The translations under genes were made by a program, and so were the position numbers. A stretch of 64,000 nucleotides of DNA from Desulforhabdus sp. TSK (GTDB taxonomy: Bacteria > Desulfobacterota > Syntrophobacteria > Syntrophobacterales > Syntrophobacteraceae): the NCBI RefSeq assembly GCF_022836495.1, contig NZ_BQXM01000017.1:1-64000 (forward strand), written 5' to 3'. Below the pieces are notes generated by a model. It did not search any database and was not told where the DNA came from. It worked only from the letters and a program-made list of their open reading frames with translations. Of the stretch, positions 1 through 8,666 are shown in pieces. Position 1 is the stretch's first letter. Each line of letters begins with the position of its first letter.

Positions 1-219
1 CACTTCAGAATGATTGGCATATATCCATTCCGGAAAAACCACGGAGTCCCTGCTGGTTCTGATAGCCGGCACCATGCTCATTCTTTCGTCCAATTGTTGA
101 TCCCACCTACACTTATTGAGAAGTTACGATTTTTTCCAATAACGCTTTGGAAATCCAGTCTTATTGCGATTTGCCGTGAGGGAATGAATCGCAGGTGCAG
201 CCAAAGGGGCAGGAGGAAA
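1..219. other. left-edge intergenic stretch
   Basis: No gene is supported in these bases. A 77-codon open frame on the plus strand (10-243) has no ribosome binding site, an arginine-rich composition unlike a real protein, and runs into the 3' end of the convergent MFS gene. Confidence 0.5.
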
Positions 220-1455
220 TCACGATGGGGTGTCGGAGGGTGACGGGAGGGTCAGGGCGAGTACGGCTGCACCTGCGGTCAGGAGTGAGGCGACGAGGTA
301 GGTGAGGGTGAAGCTGCCTGTGGCCCCGGCAATGAGCCCGGCGCTTCCGGGACCGATGGCCTGGCCCACGGCGAAAAAGAGGGTAATGGTCGTAAAGGCA
401 CTGGCCGCCCTGGAGATGCCGACATAATCACCCACGGCGGCAGCCATAATCGTGGGGATGGCAAAGACCGCCAGGCCGTAGAGGACGATGGAGGCCATCA
501 ACGCCACGCTGCCGAGCTTCAGACCTGCCAGGAGGTAGGCCGTGGTTTGCACCGCGAACACCAGGGCCAGCCCTCGTTTACGCCCGATGGTGTCCGAGAG
601 GGTGCCGAACCCGACTCCTGAAAACAGGCTGAAGAAACCGACCCAGGACCAGTAAAATCCCGCCTGTTGCTCACTGAATCCATACTCCCTGACCATTGTC
701 GTGACGATAAAGGTCCCATAGATCATGAAAGTGACCCCGAAAACCAGGTAGAGAATGCCGAGACGCACGAGAATCGATCCCGCAGCGGGCTTATAGAGGG
801 GCTCCATGGGGTCGTGTGGGGCCGGGCGAGGGCGCCCCACCGGTTCCAGGCCCAGATCCGAAGGATGACTGCGCAGCAGGAGCATCGCACAGACGGCGGT
901 CACCAGGGCGATGCCTCCAATGGCCAGCCATCCCAGGCGCCAGCCGTTGTCACCGAAGATGCGGTTGAGCAGAGGAATGAGAAAGCCGGCAAAAATGATC
1001 CCAACCCCGTTGCCGGCAATGACGATCCCGGCCGCCTTGCCCCTCTGCTCGCTGCGGAACCAGTAGGTCAGCAGGACCATCATGGGGATATTGGCGAATC
1101 CCGTTCCGATGCCCGTCAATGTATAAAGGAAGGCGATGAGGTAGAAGCTCCCGCTGCAGCTCACGCCGGACAAGCTGAAGGCAATCAGCAGGAGCGCGGC
1201 AGCGATGGTCGGATGGGGGCGGAAGCGTGAAATGAAGGTAGGGGCCAGCAGGACCGCCGTGAGGTATCCAATGAAATTCGCCGTGCCGATGAATCCCATC
1301 CGTTCATAAGGCAGACCCAGCGCTGCCTGCATGCCCGGCAGAAGCATCGCATAGGCGAAACGGGCAAGCCCGAGGCAGGAAAACAGGACCAGCATGCCCG
1401 TGGCAACGATGATCCAGCCGTAGTGAACTCCCTGGATTTTAACAGCGAATTTCAT
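220..1455 (-). CDS. MFS transporter, YbfB/OFA-like
   Basis: A 411-residue major facilitator superfamily permease of the inner membrane; substrate unknown. About 12 hydrophobic segments are visible. The first is near residues 12-32, and a motif-A-like loop (SDTIGRKRG) follows the seventh helix, as expected for the second half of an MFS protein. The ATG at 1455 is preferred over the upstream start at 1533 because it begins just after the stop of the thioesterase gene and has a GAGG ribosome binding site. It is the second gene of a two-gene minus-strand unit with that thioesterase, so it may export or import an acid related to the thioesterase's product. The direction of transport cannot be read from the sequence. 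Confidence 0.85.
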   Translation of the reverse strand: MKFAVKIQGVHYGWIIVATGMLVLFSCLGLARFAYAMLLPGMQAALGLPYERMGFIGTANFIGYLTAVLLAPTFISRFRPHPTIAAALLLIAFSLSGVSCSGSFYLIAFLYTLTGIGTGFANIPMMVLLTYWFRSEQRGKAAGIVIAGNGVGIIFAGFLIPLLNRIFGDNGWRLGWLAIGGIALVTAVCAMLLLRSHPSDLGLEPVGRPRPAPHDPMEPLYKPAAGSILVRLGILYLVFGVTFMIYGTFIVTTMVREYGFSEQQAGFYWSWVGFFSLFSGVGFGTLSDTIGRKRGLALVFAVQTTAYLLAGLKLGSVALMASIVLYGLAVFAIPTIMAAAVGDYVGISRAASAFTTITLFFAVGQAIGPGSAGLIAGATGSFTLTYLVASLLTAGAAVLALTLPSPSDTPS

Positions 1456-1462
1456 TGCAGCC

Positions 1463-1861
1463 TCATGGAAAAATCTTGTCTTTCTTGCGGTAAACCATTC
1501 CCTGGAAAAGAGCGATGAGCTCACCGGCTTCATCGGTGACGCGGATCGTATATGAGGCCAGTTTGGGATTCCTGGAAACTTCCGTCGCCTCGGCGAAAAG
1601 AGTCCCCTTTGAAGCCGCTTTCATGAACGTGATGTTGACATTGACGGCTACAGCCACGGTTCCATGGGAATTGGACGCTACCGAAAATACCAGGTCCGCC
1701 AGGGAAAAAATAGCCGCTCCATGGACGATGTTGACAGAGTTCAGATGGTGGTCCTTGACCTCCATTCTTGCCCGGGCGCTGCCCTCCGACACTTCAAGCA
1801 GCTCGATGCCGACGCGCTCCGCAAATCTGTCGTTCTTGAAAAATTGGATCATGTGCTCCAT
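1463..1861 (-). CDS. PaaI-type hotdog thioesterase
   Basis: A 132-residue single hotdog-domain protein of the PaaI/YbgC-like acyl-CoA thioesterase superfamily. The central helix region carries HLNSVNIVHGAAIFSLAD, which matches the conserved N-x4-HG-x6-D catalytic pattern of PaaI thioesterases. The frame is open back to 1954, but the ATG at 1861 has a GGGGA ribosome binding site and gives the normal family length. The MFS transporter begins 7 bases downstream, so the two are probably co-transcribed. The natural acyl-CoA is unknown; detoxifying stalled CoA esters is a common role in the family. Confidence 0.85.
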   Translation of the reverse strand: MEHMIQFFKNDRFAERVGIELLEVSEGSARARMEVKDHHLNSVNIVHGAAIFSLADLVFSVASNSHGTVAVAVNVNITFMKAASKGTLFAEATEVSRNPKLASYTIRVTDEAGELIALFQGMVYRKKDKIFP

Positions 1862-2322
1862 CGCTGTCCCCTTTTTTTTCAGGCAGGTCGTGTGTTCTCG
1901 AGAAGCAGTCGGGGTCCTGTCGTTTCCAATGGCTGAAGCATTTATCGAATACAACTATTTTTCATGGGGAGCTTCCCATATCTCTCATACAAAGAAATCG
2001 ATCCGAGCAGCTTTCAGCCCGGCAGCGATTCCGGGTTTACGGCTTACATGCGATTGCCCCGATCTGTGTAAGACTTGAGGGGCGAAAATGCCTCGAATCA
2101 GGTTCGACCGTCGCAGGTGTCTGTTAGACGGCCGAGGGGCGTGATCTTGAGGGTTGCTTTGTCGGACGCATTGCCGGTATGATGCACCCAGGAATGGGAG
2201 GGGAGAATTACATGCAGGGCTTTGGCGTGCTTGTCGGGGCATGCGGTCACCATGGCGTCCAATGCCACCCTTCCAGTAGTGAACTTTTTGAAAACGAGAA
2301 AAAACCAGGAGGAGGAAATGCT
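1862..2322. other. divergent intergenic region
   Basis: About 460 bases lie between the thioesterase (minus) and the outer-membrane protein (plus). No coding frame is convincing. A near-perfect 16-bp palindrome (ATGGG-AGCT-CCCAT type, 1964-1979) lies about 105 bases upstream of the thioesterase start and could be an operator. No riboswitch was recognised. Confidence 0.4.
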
Positions 2323-2937
2323 ATGAAAAGATTGATACTTTTCTCGATTCTTGTTGCTGTGCTGTTTGTCACACCCTCTGTCTACGCACAACGGAGCTTC
2401 CCGCTCGGTTTTGGGAATCTCGCTCTGAAGGTCGATTATTTCAGGTTTACAGACAGTGACCTGGAGGATCTGGATCTTGAAAACGGCGTCTATATCGGAA
2501 TTGAAGGTTATGTGGCGTTGCTCGATACCAATCTCTACCTGGGTATGGAAACCGGATGGGCGGGGACGTCGAGCGATACGACCGGCTATTACGATGGATG
2601 GCGGTACAAGACGGATGTGGATGTGGACTATGTGCCGATCGAATTCAATGTCAAGTATGTCTTTCCCATCGATCCCATTATGAATTTTGGTGTCGGTGCC
2701 GGCCTTTCGGCCAACTATTTCAATATCAATGTGGATGGTTACAGGTACTCTGACAGTGAGGACGACTGGCTGTTCGGCGGACAACTTTTCGCCGACTTGA
2801 ATTTCAGAATGGATCCATGGTTTGCAGGCGTCAATGTCAAATACCAGTGGACCGATGACATCGAGCTGGGAGGCATCGATACAGACGTGAGTGCTTCCAA
2901 CTTCAGGGCCGGCGGCCAGGTGGGAATCATGTTTTGA
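2323..2937 (+). CDS. outer-membrane beta-barrel protein
   Basis: A 204-residue secreted protein. Residues 1-22 form a clear signal peptide ending PSVYA. The rest shows alternating hydrophobic and aromatic strands (for example GVYIGIEGYVAL, NLYLGMETGWAG, VPIEFNVKYVFPI) and ends in IMF, a C-terminal aromatic residue as favoured by the Bam machinery. This fits a small OmpA-like or OmpW-like eight-stranded barrel, but the exact family is not recognised. The ATG at 2323 has a strong AGGAGG site. The gene is monocistronic, with hairpins downstream at 2963-2989 and 3006-3039. Confidence 0.75.
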   Translation: MKRLILFSILVAVLFVTPSVYAQRSFPLGFGNLALKVDYFRFTDSDLEDLDLENGVYIGIEGYVALLDTNLYLGMETGWAGTSSDTTGYYDGWRYKTDVDVDYVPIEFNVKYVFPIDPIMNFGVGAGLSANYFNINVDGYRYSDSEDDWLFGGQLFADLNFRMDPWFAGVNVKYQWTDDIELGGIDTDVSASNFRAGGQVGIMF

Positions 2938-2962
2938 GAAGATAAGGAAATTTGTCCAAATG

Positions 2963-3054
2963 GCGGATCTCGGTCTCCTGGAGATCCGCTTGGCAGAAAA
3001 CGGCAGGGGCAGGCAGCGGCGTCAGCCGACGCCTGTCCCTTGTACTCGTTTTTT
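2963..3054 (+). terminator. double-hairpin terminator after outer-membrane gene
   Basis: The first hairpin has a 9-bp perfect stem (2963-2971 with 2981-2989). The second is a long GC-rich stem, 3006-3020 with 3025-3039 around a GTCA loop, with two mismatches and one G-U pair. It is followed after a short spacer by a run of six T at 3049-3054. The arrangement fits Rho-independent termination of the barrel gene. Confidence 0.6.
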
Positions 3055-3143
3055 GGGGCCTTCAAACCCTCTTCCCCAGCTTCAGACAATTCTCGACTTC
3101 CATGTGCAGGTGTCGTCATTTGAATTGATACAGGAGCATACGC

Positions 3144-3686
3144 ATGATCGTTCCCCAAAAGGCTTTTCTGACCAGGGGTGTGGGGTTTCACAAGAATGAG
3201 CTGCAGTCCTACGAGTTGGCTCTTCGGGATGCCAGAATCGAAAAGCAAAACATCGTGAGCGTCTCGAGTATTTTCCCGCCGAACTGCGAGATCATCAGTC
3301 TGGAGGAAGGGTTGAGCCTGCTCATGCCGGGGCAGATCACCTTTTGCGTCATGGCCAGGCTGAGTACGAATGAATACGGCAGAATCATCGGCGCATCTGT
3401 CGGGATTGCATTCCCTTCGGATAGAAATCAGTACGGCTACATCAGTGAATATCATTCCTACGGAAAGGAGGAAATGGAGCTCGGCGATTTTGCTGAAGAC
3501 CTTGCGTCAACGATGCTGGCCACGACCCTGGGTGTCGAGTTCGATCCCGATAAAGACTACGACGAGCGACGTGAAATCTACCAGATGAGCGGAAAAGTCG
3601 TTGAATCCCTTTCCTTTCCCTGTGTGACCAAGGGCAAAAAGGGCTGTTACGCCACGGTGATCTCCTGTGTGGTGTTCATAGAATGA
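3144..3686 (+). CDS. pdaD: pyruvoyl-dependent arginine decarboxylase
   Basis: A 180-residue pyruvoyl-dependent arginine decarboxylase, which turns arginine into agmatine and CO2 with a self-made pyruvoyl group instead of PLP. The N-terminal GVGFHKNELQSYELALRDA is typical of the family. The self-cleavage site is the Ser-Ser of VSVSSIFPP (residues 41-42), which would give a short beta chain and an alpha chain headed by pyruvate. Length is normal. The ATG at 3144 has AGGAG nine bases upstream. No agmatinase or agmatine deiminase gene is nearby, so the role (polyamine synthesis or acid/arginine metabolism) is undecided. It converges on the response regulator, with 22 bases between the stops. Confidence 0.9.
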   Translation: MIVPQKAFLTRGVGFHKNELQSYELALRDARIEKQNIVSVSSIFPPNCEIISLEEGLSLLMPGQITFCVMARLSTNEYGRIIGASVGIAFPSDRNQYGYISEYHSYGKEEMELGDFAEDLASTMLATTLGVEFDPDKDYDERREIYQMSGKVVESLSFPCVTKGKKGCYATVISCVVFIE

Positions 3687-3708
3687 CAGGCGCTCGACAG
3701 GTTCCTCA

Positions 3709-4374
3709 CTACCCCCACACAATTCCCACTTTACTGTAGGGCTTTCCCGTCGCGCGCTCCAGGTTCTGCTGGGCCGGCGCGTATGCCCCGTCAATTTTCC
3801 TGGCCACCTGGTAATGGGTGACGGCCTCTTTCCGCTGGTCCCGGATCTCGTACAACCCTCCCAGAATATTGAAGGCCTCCGGCCGATGCTGATCGATAAA
3901 AATGGCCTTGTGCGCATACACGAAGGCCGCGCTGAATTTTTTCTCGGCGATGCTTTTCCCGGCCAGGTCGAGGTAATTTTCATAGGTAAAGGCCGTGGGT
4001 CCGCCTTCGGAGATGGCCAGCACCCGGCCAACGATTTCCCTCACTTCCGTAGGTTCAAAGGGCTTCTGGAGGAAGTCCACCGCCCCCAGCTTCATGGCCT
4101 CAACCACTGCCTCCACAGTGCCGTAAGCGGTGATGATGATGACTTTCGTCTCGGAAAGCCGCTCGGCAGCCCGGCGCAGAACGGTCAGCCCGTCCATTCC
4201 CGGCAGGCGTAAATCCAGGATCATGACGGCGTAAGTCTTTTCGGCCAGCTTTTGAAGGGCTTCCTCTCCCTGGAAGACAGCGTCCGCTTCCAGTCCGATG
4301 GCATCCAGAACAGCTTTCAGTGTCAGCCGGATGTTCCGCTCGTCATCCACAATGAGAATACGTGGCGCTCCCAT
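3709..4374 (-). CDS. response regulator, receiver plus TPR-like domain
   Basis: A 221-residue single-receiver protein without a DNA-binding domain. Residues 5-120 form a CheY-like receiver with the acidic pair D10-D11, phosphoacceptor D54 (MILDLRLPGMDG), the conserved Thr in IITAYGT and the Lys in LQKPF. Residues from about 130 to 215 look like two TPR-type helical repeats (YENYLDLAGK..., PEAFNILGGLYEIRDQRKEA). Output is therefore probably by protein contact rather than transcription. The gene starts 16 bases after the stop of the adjacent histidine kinase, its likely partner, and could be co-transcribed with kup further upstream. Confidence 0.88.
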   Translation of the reverse strand: MGAPRILIVDDERNIRLTLKAVLDAIGLEADAVFQGEEALQKLAEKTYAVMILDLRLPGMDGLTVLRRAAERLSETKVIIITAYGTVEAVVEAMKLGAVDFLQKPFEPTEVREIVGRVLAISEGGPTAFTYENYLDLAGKSIAEKKFSAAFVYAHKAIFIDQHRPEAFNILGGLYEIRDQRKEAVTHYQVARKIDGAYAPAQQNLERATGKPYSKVGIVWG

Positions 4375-4390
4375 TTTTGCTCTAAGCTCC

Positions 4391-6232
4391 TCATACCCTG
4401 CCGGCTAGAGGCAGAGTGAACGTGAAAGTACTGCCCCGGCCGGGCTCGGATTCCAGCCAGATGCCCCCCCGGTGGGCTCGGATAATCTCCTTGCTGATGG
4501 CCAGGCCAAGGCCGCTGCCCCCGCTGGCCTCGCCCTGATCCAACCGAACAAACTTATCGAAAATGCGGGATTGCATCTCCCGAGGCACCCCAGGTCCGTC
4601 ATCCTGAACCTTCATGTGGACCGCATCTCCGACTCTTTCACCCAGAAGCCGGACATGGCCTCCAGAGGGTGTATAGCGCACCGCATTGGCCAATAGATTC
4701 ACCAGGACCCAAACGATCTTGTTGGGATCGGCCAGGACTTCCGGCAGGTCCTCCGGCACTTCCACCGTGAGGGCGATTCCTCCAGCTTCAGCCTGCGGTT
4801 TGATCATTGTACTCGCCTGCAGGCTCAGGAAAGCGGGCGTTACCGGCTCCAGGGAGATCTCCAGCCTGCCGGCTTCGATCTTGGACAAATCCAGAAGATC
4901 GTTCACCAGCGTCTTGAGGCGATTCACTTCCTCATGGCAGACGCCCAGGAGCTCCCGCTCCTGATCGGTGAGCTTGGCTGCGGCCGATTCCATGAGCATC
5001 CCCACCGACATGCCGATACTGGTCAAGGGGGTGCGCAGCTCATGAGACGCGGTCATGACAAACTCGCTTTTCAGGCGCTCCAGTTCCTTCATTCGCGTGA
5101 TGTCCCTCAGGACCAGCACGGCTCCCGGGATGACGCCCGCGCGCGAGCGCATGGGCAGGATCGCCACCTGGAAGAGCTGGTCTCCATCGTCTTTGGGGAC
5201 GGGCAAAACGTTCTCTTCATCCGTCAGGTGCGGAGGCTGACCGGATTCAAGGGCAGCCTTCAGTCCCTGAAAGATGCTCTCATCCCTCACGACCTCCAGG
5301 ACGTGCTTGCCGAGGGCGTCCTCGGGATCTACCTGGAAAATAGCCGTCGCCTTGGGATTCAGGTTGGTGATGAGGAGCTTTTCGTCCACCACCACGAGGC
5401 CGTCGTCCACGCTGCGAATGATAGCCTCGCTTTTGCGCTTTTCGGCGAGCATCTGATCGATGTTCATGTTGTGAAAATGCTTCAGCTTCTCGGCCATGTC
5501 GTTGAACGCCTCGGCCAGGAGCCTCAGTTCTCCCCCTCCGTGCACCGGCACGTGGACTGAGTAATCCCCTTCGGCGAGGTGTGATACTGCGTTCTTCAGC
5601 TCCGTCACCGGCCGGGAAATGAGGCGCGAAAGCAAGAGACTGAAAGTCATGCCGACGAGGATAGCCGCGCCGCCAATGAGGGATATGAACAGGACCGCCT
5701 GCCCCGCCAGGTGCCGCGCCTGCCTGCTGGCAGTGTACATGGCCTCGTGATTCAGCGTCCGAAGTTGAATGCAGGTATCGCGGATCGTCCGAAACCGAGG
5801 TAGAATCTGGTCATGATAGAGTGCGACAGCGTGATCCCGATCCATTTCCCTTGTGAGCCGCAGTTGGGACACGTCCTGCAGGTAGGCGGTGTAATGCTTT
5901 TCGATGGCTTCCACCACCTCTCTTTCACCCGGGACAGTGATGTTGTCCTTGGCCCGGCCCAGCCATTGCAGAAAGCCCACTTCGCTCTCATGGAGCTCCT
6001 TGATGCCGAGCTCCTTGAAATCGAGGAGGATCAGGAGGACACCCGAATCCTGGCGCTCGATATCGTTGATCATGTTTTCAGCAGCCAGGGTGCTGAGATA
6101 ATTCTCCTGGAGAATAGCGTCGGAGGCCCTCCCCAGGCGCAAAAGGAGGGCAATGGCCAACACCAGGATGAGCGCCACGATCACCATGCCTGCGCCGTAG
6201 CCCAGGAATATTTTCGAACGAAGGGTTTTCAC
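4391..6232 (-). CDS. sensor histidine kinase, KinB-like layout
   Basis: A 613-residue membrane kinase. TM1 is near residues 9-32, followed by a helical periplasmic sensor of about 135 residues, TM2 near 175-200, HAMP, PAS (from about 270), HisKA with H-box TASHELRTPLTSI, and an intact HATPase domain (N-box NLLANAVRYTP, G1 DDGPGVP, G2 GSGLGLAI). The layout resembles KinB/PhoR-type kinases. The start is a GTG at 6232 with no good Shine-Dalgarno sequence. It lies 52 bases after kup on the same strand with no visible terminator, and the receiver/TPR gene follows by 16 bases. It may therefore sit in a kup operon under riboswitch control. The signal is unknown. Confidence 0.88.
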   Translation of the reverse strand: MKTLRSKIFLGYGAGMVIVALILVLAIALLLRLGRASDAILQENYLSTLAAENMINDIERQDSGVLLILLDFKELGIKELHESEVGFLQWLGRAKDNITVPGEREVVEAIEKHYTAYLQDVSQLRLTREMDRDHAVALYHDQILPRFRTIRDTCIQLRTLNHEAMYTASRQARHLAGQAVLFISLIGGAAILVGMTFSLLLSRLISRPVTELKNAVSHLAEGDYSVHVPVHGGGELRLLAEAFNDMAEKLKHFHNMNIDQMLAEKRKSEAIIRSVDDGLVVVDEKLLITNLNPKATAIFQVDPEDALGKHVLEVVRDESIFQGLKAALESGQPPHLTDEENVLPVPKDDGDQLFQVAILPMRSRAGVIPGAVLVLRDITRMKELERLKSEFVMTASHELRTPLTSIGMSVGMLMESAAAKLTDQERELLGVCHEEVNRLKTLVNDLLDLSKIEAGRLEISLEPVTPAFLSLQASTMIKPQAEAGGIALTVEVPEDLPEVLADPNKIVWVLVNLLANAVRYTPSGGHVRLLGERVGDAVHMKVQDDGPGVPREMQSRIFDKFVRLDQGEASGGSGLGLAISKEIIRAHRGGIWLESEPGRGSTFTFTLPLAGRV

Positions 6233-6284
6233 GGGAAACAGCCGTCGAAGTCAGCCATGGCAGCGGTCTCTTGTCTGAAGACGA

Positions 6285-8252
6285 TTAAATCTCTACCTGA
6301 CTCCCCAACTCCACCACGCGCCCAGGGGGGATACCGAAAAAGGTGGACACATTCCATGCGTTGCGGGAGAGGAAGGCGAAGAGTCCCTTCCGCCAGCGGG
6401 CCATCTTGCTGGGACCGGTGGTCAGCAGGGATTCACGACCCAAATAAAAGGAAGTGGCAAAACTATCCACATCCATGCCCTGCTCATTGGCCAGATCGAT
6501 GATCTCCGGCATTCTGGGGGTTTCCATGAAGCCGTAGGAAGCCACAATGCGGTAAAACCCCAGCCCCTTGTCGGTGATTTCAAGTCGTTTCTCCCGTGGG
6601 ACATAAGGGGTATCCGTCGTGCCAATGGAGAGGATGAACACTCTTTCGGGAAGGGCTTCGTTATGCTTCAACAGGTGCAGCAGCACCAGGGGAGTACCCG
6701 TCGGCGATACCGAGAGGAAGAATGCAGTACCGGGAGTCCGCACCAGTTTGTAGGTCGTGATGTCGTACATGAGAACATCGAGGGGAACCTGGGCCTCTTC
6801 GAAACGCTTCCGGAGAATGGCCCGGCCGTCCCGCCAGGTGACCATCATGATGAACAGGAAGACCGCGACGCTCACTGCAAACCAGCCGCCGTCAAAAAAC
6901 TTGAGGAGGTTGGCCCCGAAGTAAGACAGATCGAAGCACAGGAAGACGACGGCAAGGAGCAAGGACCTCCAGCGCGGCCAGCCCCAGTTGTAGCGGGTGA
7001 CGTAAAAATAGATGAGCGTGCTGATGCACATGGTGCCTGTCACGGCGATGCCGTAGGCTGCGGCCAGATTGCTGGATTTCTTGAAGGCCAGAGCCAGGCC
7101 GAGGCATCCGATCATCATCATGGAATTGACCCAGGGCATGTAAATCTGGCCCTTGGTTTCGCCCGAGGTGTGTATGATGCGCAGCCGGGGGCAGTAGCCG
7201 ATCTGAATGGCCTGCTGCATGAGGGAGAATACGCCGGAGATCATGGCCTGGGAGGCGATGACCGCCGCAATGGTAGACAGGGCCACCATGGGATAGAGGA
7301 GCAGCCGGGGCACCAGCCCATAAAAGGGATGGACAGCCGCCTGTGGATCTTCGAGCACGAGGGCGGTTTGCCCCAAATAGTTCAGCAGGAGGGCGGGAAA
7401 GACCAGAACGACCCACGAAAGCCGAATGGGACCGCGCCCAAAATGCCCCATGTCGGCGTAGAGGGCTTCGCATCCCGTGATGCACAGCACCACGGAACCG
7501 AGCACCACGATACCGTGCAGCTCATTGACTGCAAAAAAGTGGACGGCGTGGCGGGGGTCCAGGGCAGCCAGGATTCCCGGCGAGCGCACGACCTGCATGA
7601 AACCCAGGAAACCCAGCGCAATAAACCAAAAGATCATGATGGGGCCGAAAATCTTGCCGATACGCTCCGTGCCCTGGCTCTGGACGAGGAAGAGGCCCAG
7701 CAGGACGCCGCAGGAGATGGGCAGAACAAAAGGCTCGGCGGCCGTCGTGGCCACATTGAGCCCTTCCATGGCCGAGAGCACGGAGATGACGGGAGTGATG
7801 AGCCCTTCACCGCACAGGAGGGCAGCCCCAAAGATGGCCAGGAGAACCAGCAGGTTCACCCGCTGGGGAGCGACACTGTTCCTGCCCTTGCTCAAAAAGA
7901 GTGCGGCCAGGGCGTAAATCCCGCCCTCTCCATGGTTGTCGGCCCTCAAGATGAACATGACGTACTTGACGGTCACCACCATCGTCAGGGACCAAAAAAT
8001 CAGGGACATGACGCCCAGAATGTTATCGGGGGTAATGGTCATGGCGTGGGGGCCGTGGAAGCATTCCTTGACGGTGTATAGCGGGCTGGTGCCGATGTCG
8101 CCGAAAACCACTCCCAGTGCTCCCAGAGCCAGGACCAGTTTCCTTTTGATAGGGGAATTTCCGCTTGATTCTCCGTGAAGGGATGGCGAGACAGGTTCTG
8201 CCGAGACGGATTGAGGCGACTGCTCCGCCCCTGAGGTCGAAGATGCGCTCAT
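6285..8252 (-). CDS. kup: potassium uptake protein Kup
   Basis: A 655-residue KUP/HAK/KT family K+:H+ symporter of the inner membrane. The signature GVVFGDIGTSPLYTVKECF lies near the N terminus and is followed by about 12 membrane segments. A soluble C-terminal domain from about residue 500 contains VFILSIGTTDTPYV and is typical of bacterial Kup. Length is slightly above the usual 620-630 because of a Ser/Pro-rich N-terminal tail of about 35 residues. The ATG at 8252 is chosen for its GGAGGAACTCC ribosome binding site; the frame is open back to 8324. The upstream leader carries a c-di-AMP riboswitch, a class known to control K+ transport genes. Confidence 0.93.
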   Translation of the reverse strand: MSASSTSGAEQSPQSVSAEPVSPSLHGESSGNSPIKRKLVLALGALGVVFGDIGTSPLYTVKECFHGPHAMTITPDNILGVMSLIFWSLTMVVTVKYVMFILRADNHGEGGIYALAALFLSKGRNSVAPQRVNLLVLLAIFGAALLCGEGLITPVISVLSAMEGLNVATTAAEPFVLPISCGVLLGLFLVQSQGTERIGKIFGPIMIFWFIALGFLGFMQVVRSPGILAALDPRHAVHFFAVNELHGIVVLGSVVLCITGCEALYADMGHFGRGPIRLSWVVLVFPALLLNYLGQTALVLEDPQAAVHPFYGLVPRLLLYPMVALSTIAAVIASQAMISGVFSLMQQAIQIGYCPRLRIIHTSGETKGQIYMPWVNSMMMIGCLGLALAFKKSSNLAAAYGIAVTGTMCISTLIYFYVTRYNWGWPRWRSLLLAVVFLCFDLSYFGANLLKFFDGGWFAVSVAVFLFIMMVTWRDGRAILRKRFEEAQVPLDVLMYDITTYKLVRTPGTAFFLSVSPTGTPLVLLHLLKHNEALPERVFILSIGTTDTPYVPREKRLEITDKGLGFYRIVASYGFMETPRMPEIIDLANEQGMDVDSFATSFYLGRESLLTTGPSKMARWRKGLFAFLSRNAWNVSTFFGIPPGRVVELGSQVEI

Positions 8253-8275
8253 GGAGTTCCTCCAAACCATTTCTT

Positions 8276-8297
8276 CCCGGGAGGTCACGCCTCCGGG
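8276..8297 (-). promoter_or_regulatory. hairpin between riboswitch and kup start
   Basis: A GC-rich hairpin (stem CCCGG-AGG/CCTCCGGG with one bulged base) lies between the riboswitch aptamer and the kup ribosome binding site at about 8256-8266. It has no U-tract, so a simple terminator is unlikely. It may be part of the expression platform and affect ribosome access. This role is inferred from position only. Confidence 0.4.
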
Positions 8298-8311
8298 CAA
8301 CAGGTCCGGAA

Positions 8312-8446
8312 GGTCTCTCCCCATCGACGTCTACGAGGTTAGCTGTAGGGCTCGGACCGATGAGGTTGTCCTACGCCTGAAGGCGATGCGCCCCAGATAC
8401 CCGGGTTCCCCGTTCCAGCCGGCTGTGGCTGGATTCGACGCTGCTT
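8312..8446 (-). ncRNA. c-di-AMP riboswitch (ydaO/yuaA class)
   Basis: Read on the minus strand, this leader contains the hallmark segments of the ydaO/yuaA family in order. They are a 5' GUCGAAUCC element, a GGGGAACC block, UGGGGCGCAUC, a GGUCCGAGCCC segment, and the highly conserved CAGCUAACCUCGUAG near the 3' end, followed by a purine-rich GGGGAGAGACC. These riboswitches bind c-di-AMP and usually switch genes off when it is abundant. K+ uptake genes such as kup are established targets. The aptamer ends about 60 bases before the kup start. Boundaries are approximate because no covariance model was run. Confidence 0.85.
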
Positions 8447-8474
8447 TCTTGATTCCTATTTACCAGTTCTGAGA

Positions 8475-8504
8475 AAATTAGTGAAGCGATAAGAGATTGC
8501 TCAA
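8475..8504 (-). promoter_or_regulatory. possible kup promoter
   Basis: On the minus strand TTGAGC (8499-8504) and TAATTT (8475-8480) are spaced by 18 bases just upstream of the riboswitch aptamer, where a kup promoter is expected. The match to the sigma70 consensus is weak. Bases 8450-8666 otherwise contain only the divergent leader of grdE. Confidence 0.25.
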
Positions 8505-8666
8505 GGACGGCTCCAGGGAATGAATCCTGACGAAGCTGTACAATCGTAGCGGCAAAAAATGCTAGAATGAAAAAAAATCGTTTTTCGAGTCAAAGCCCAT
8601 ATGCAAACAGAAGGGATGCTTCGAACCACTGCCGGAGCTTTCCCGCTGTCGGAAGGAGGGTGCATC

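Noticed and set aside
667-1230. long plus-strand frame opposite the MFS gene
   Set aside because: It is antisense to a well-supported transporter, low in hydrophobic content, and has no ribosome binding site. Similar long antisense frames lie opposite kup, the molybdenum hydroxylase and the fab genes, as usual in GC-rich DNA.
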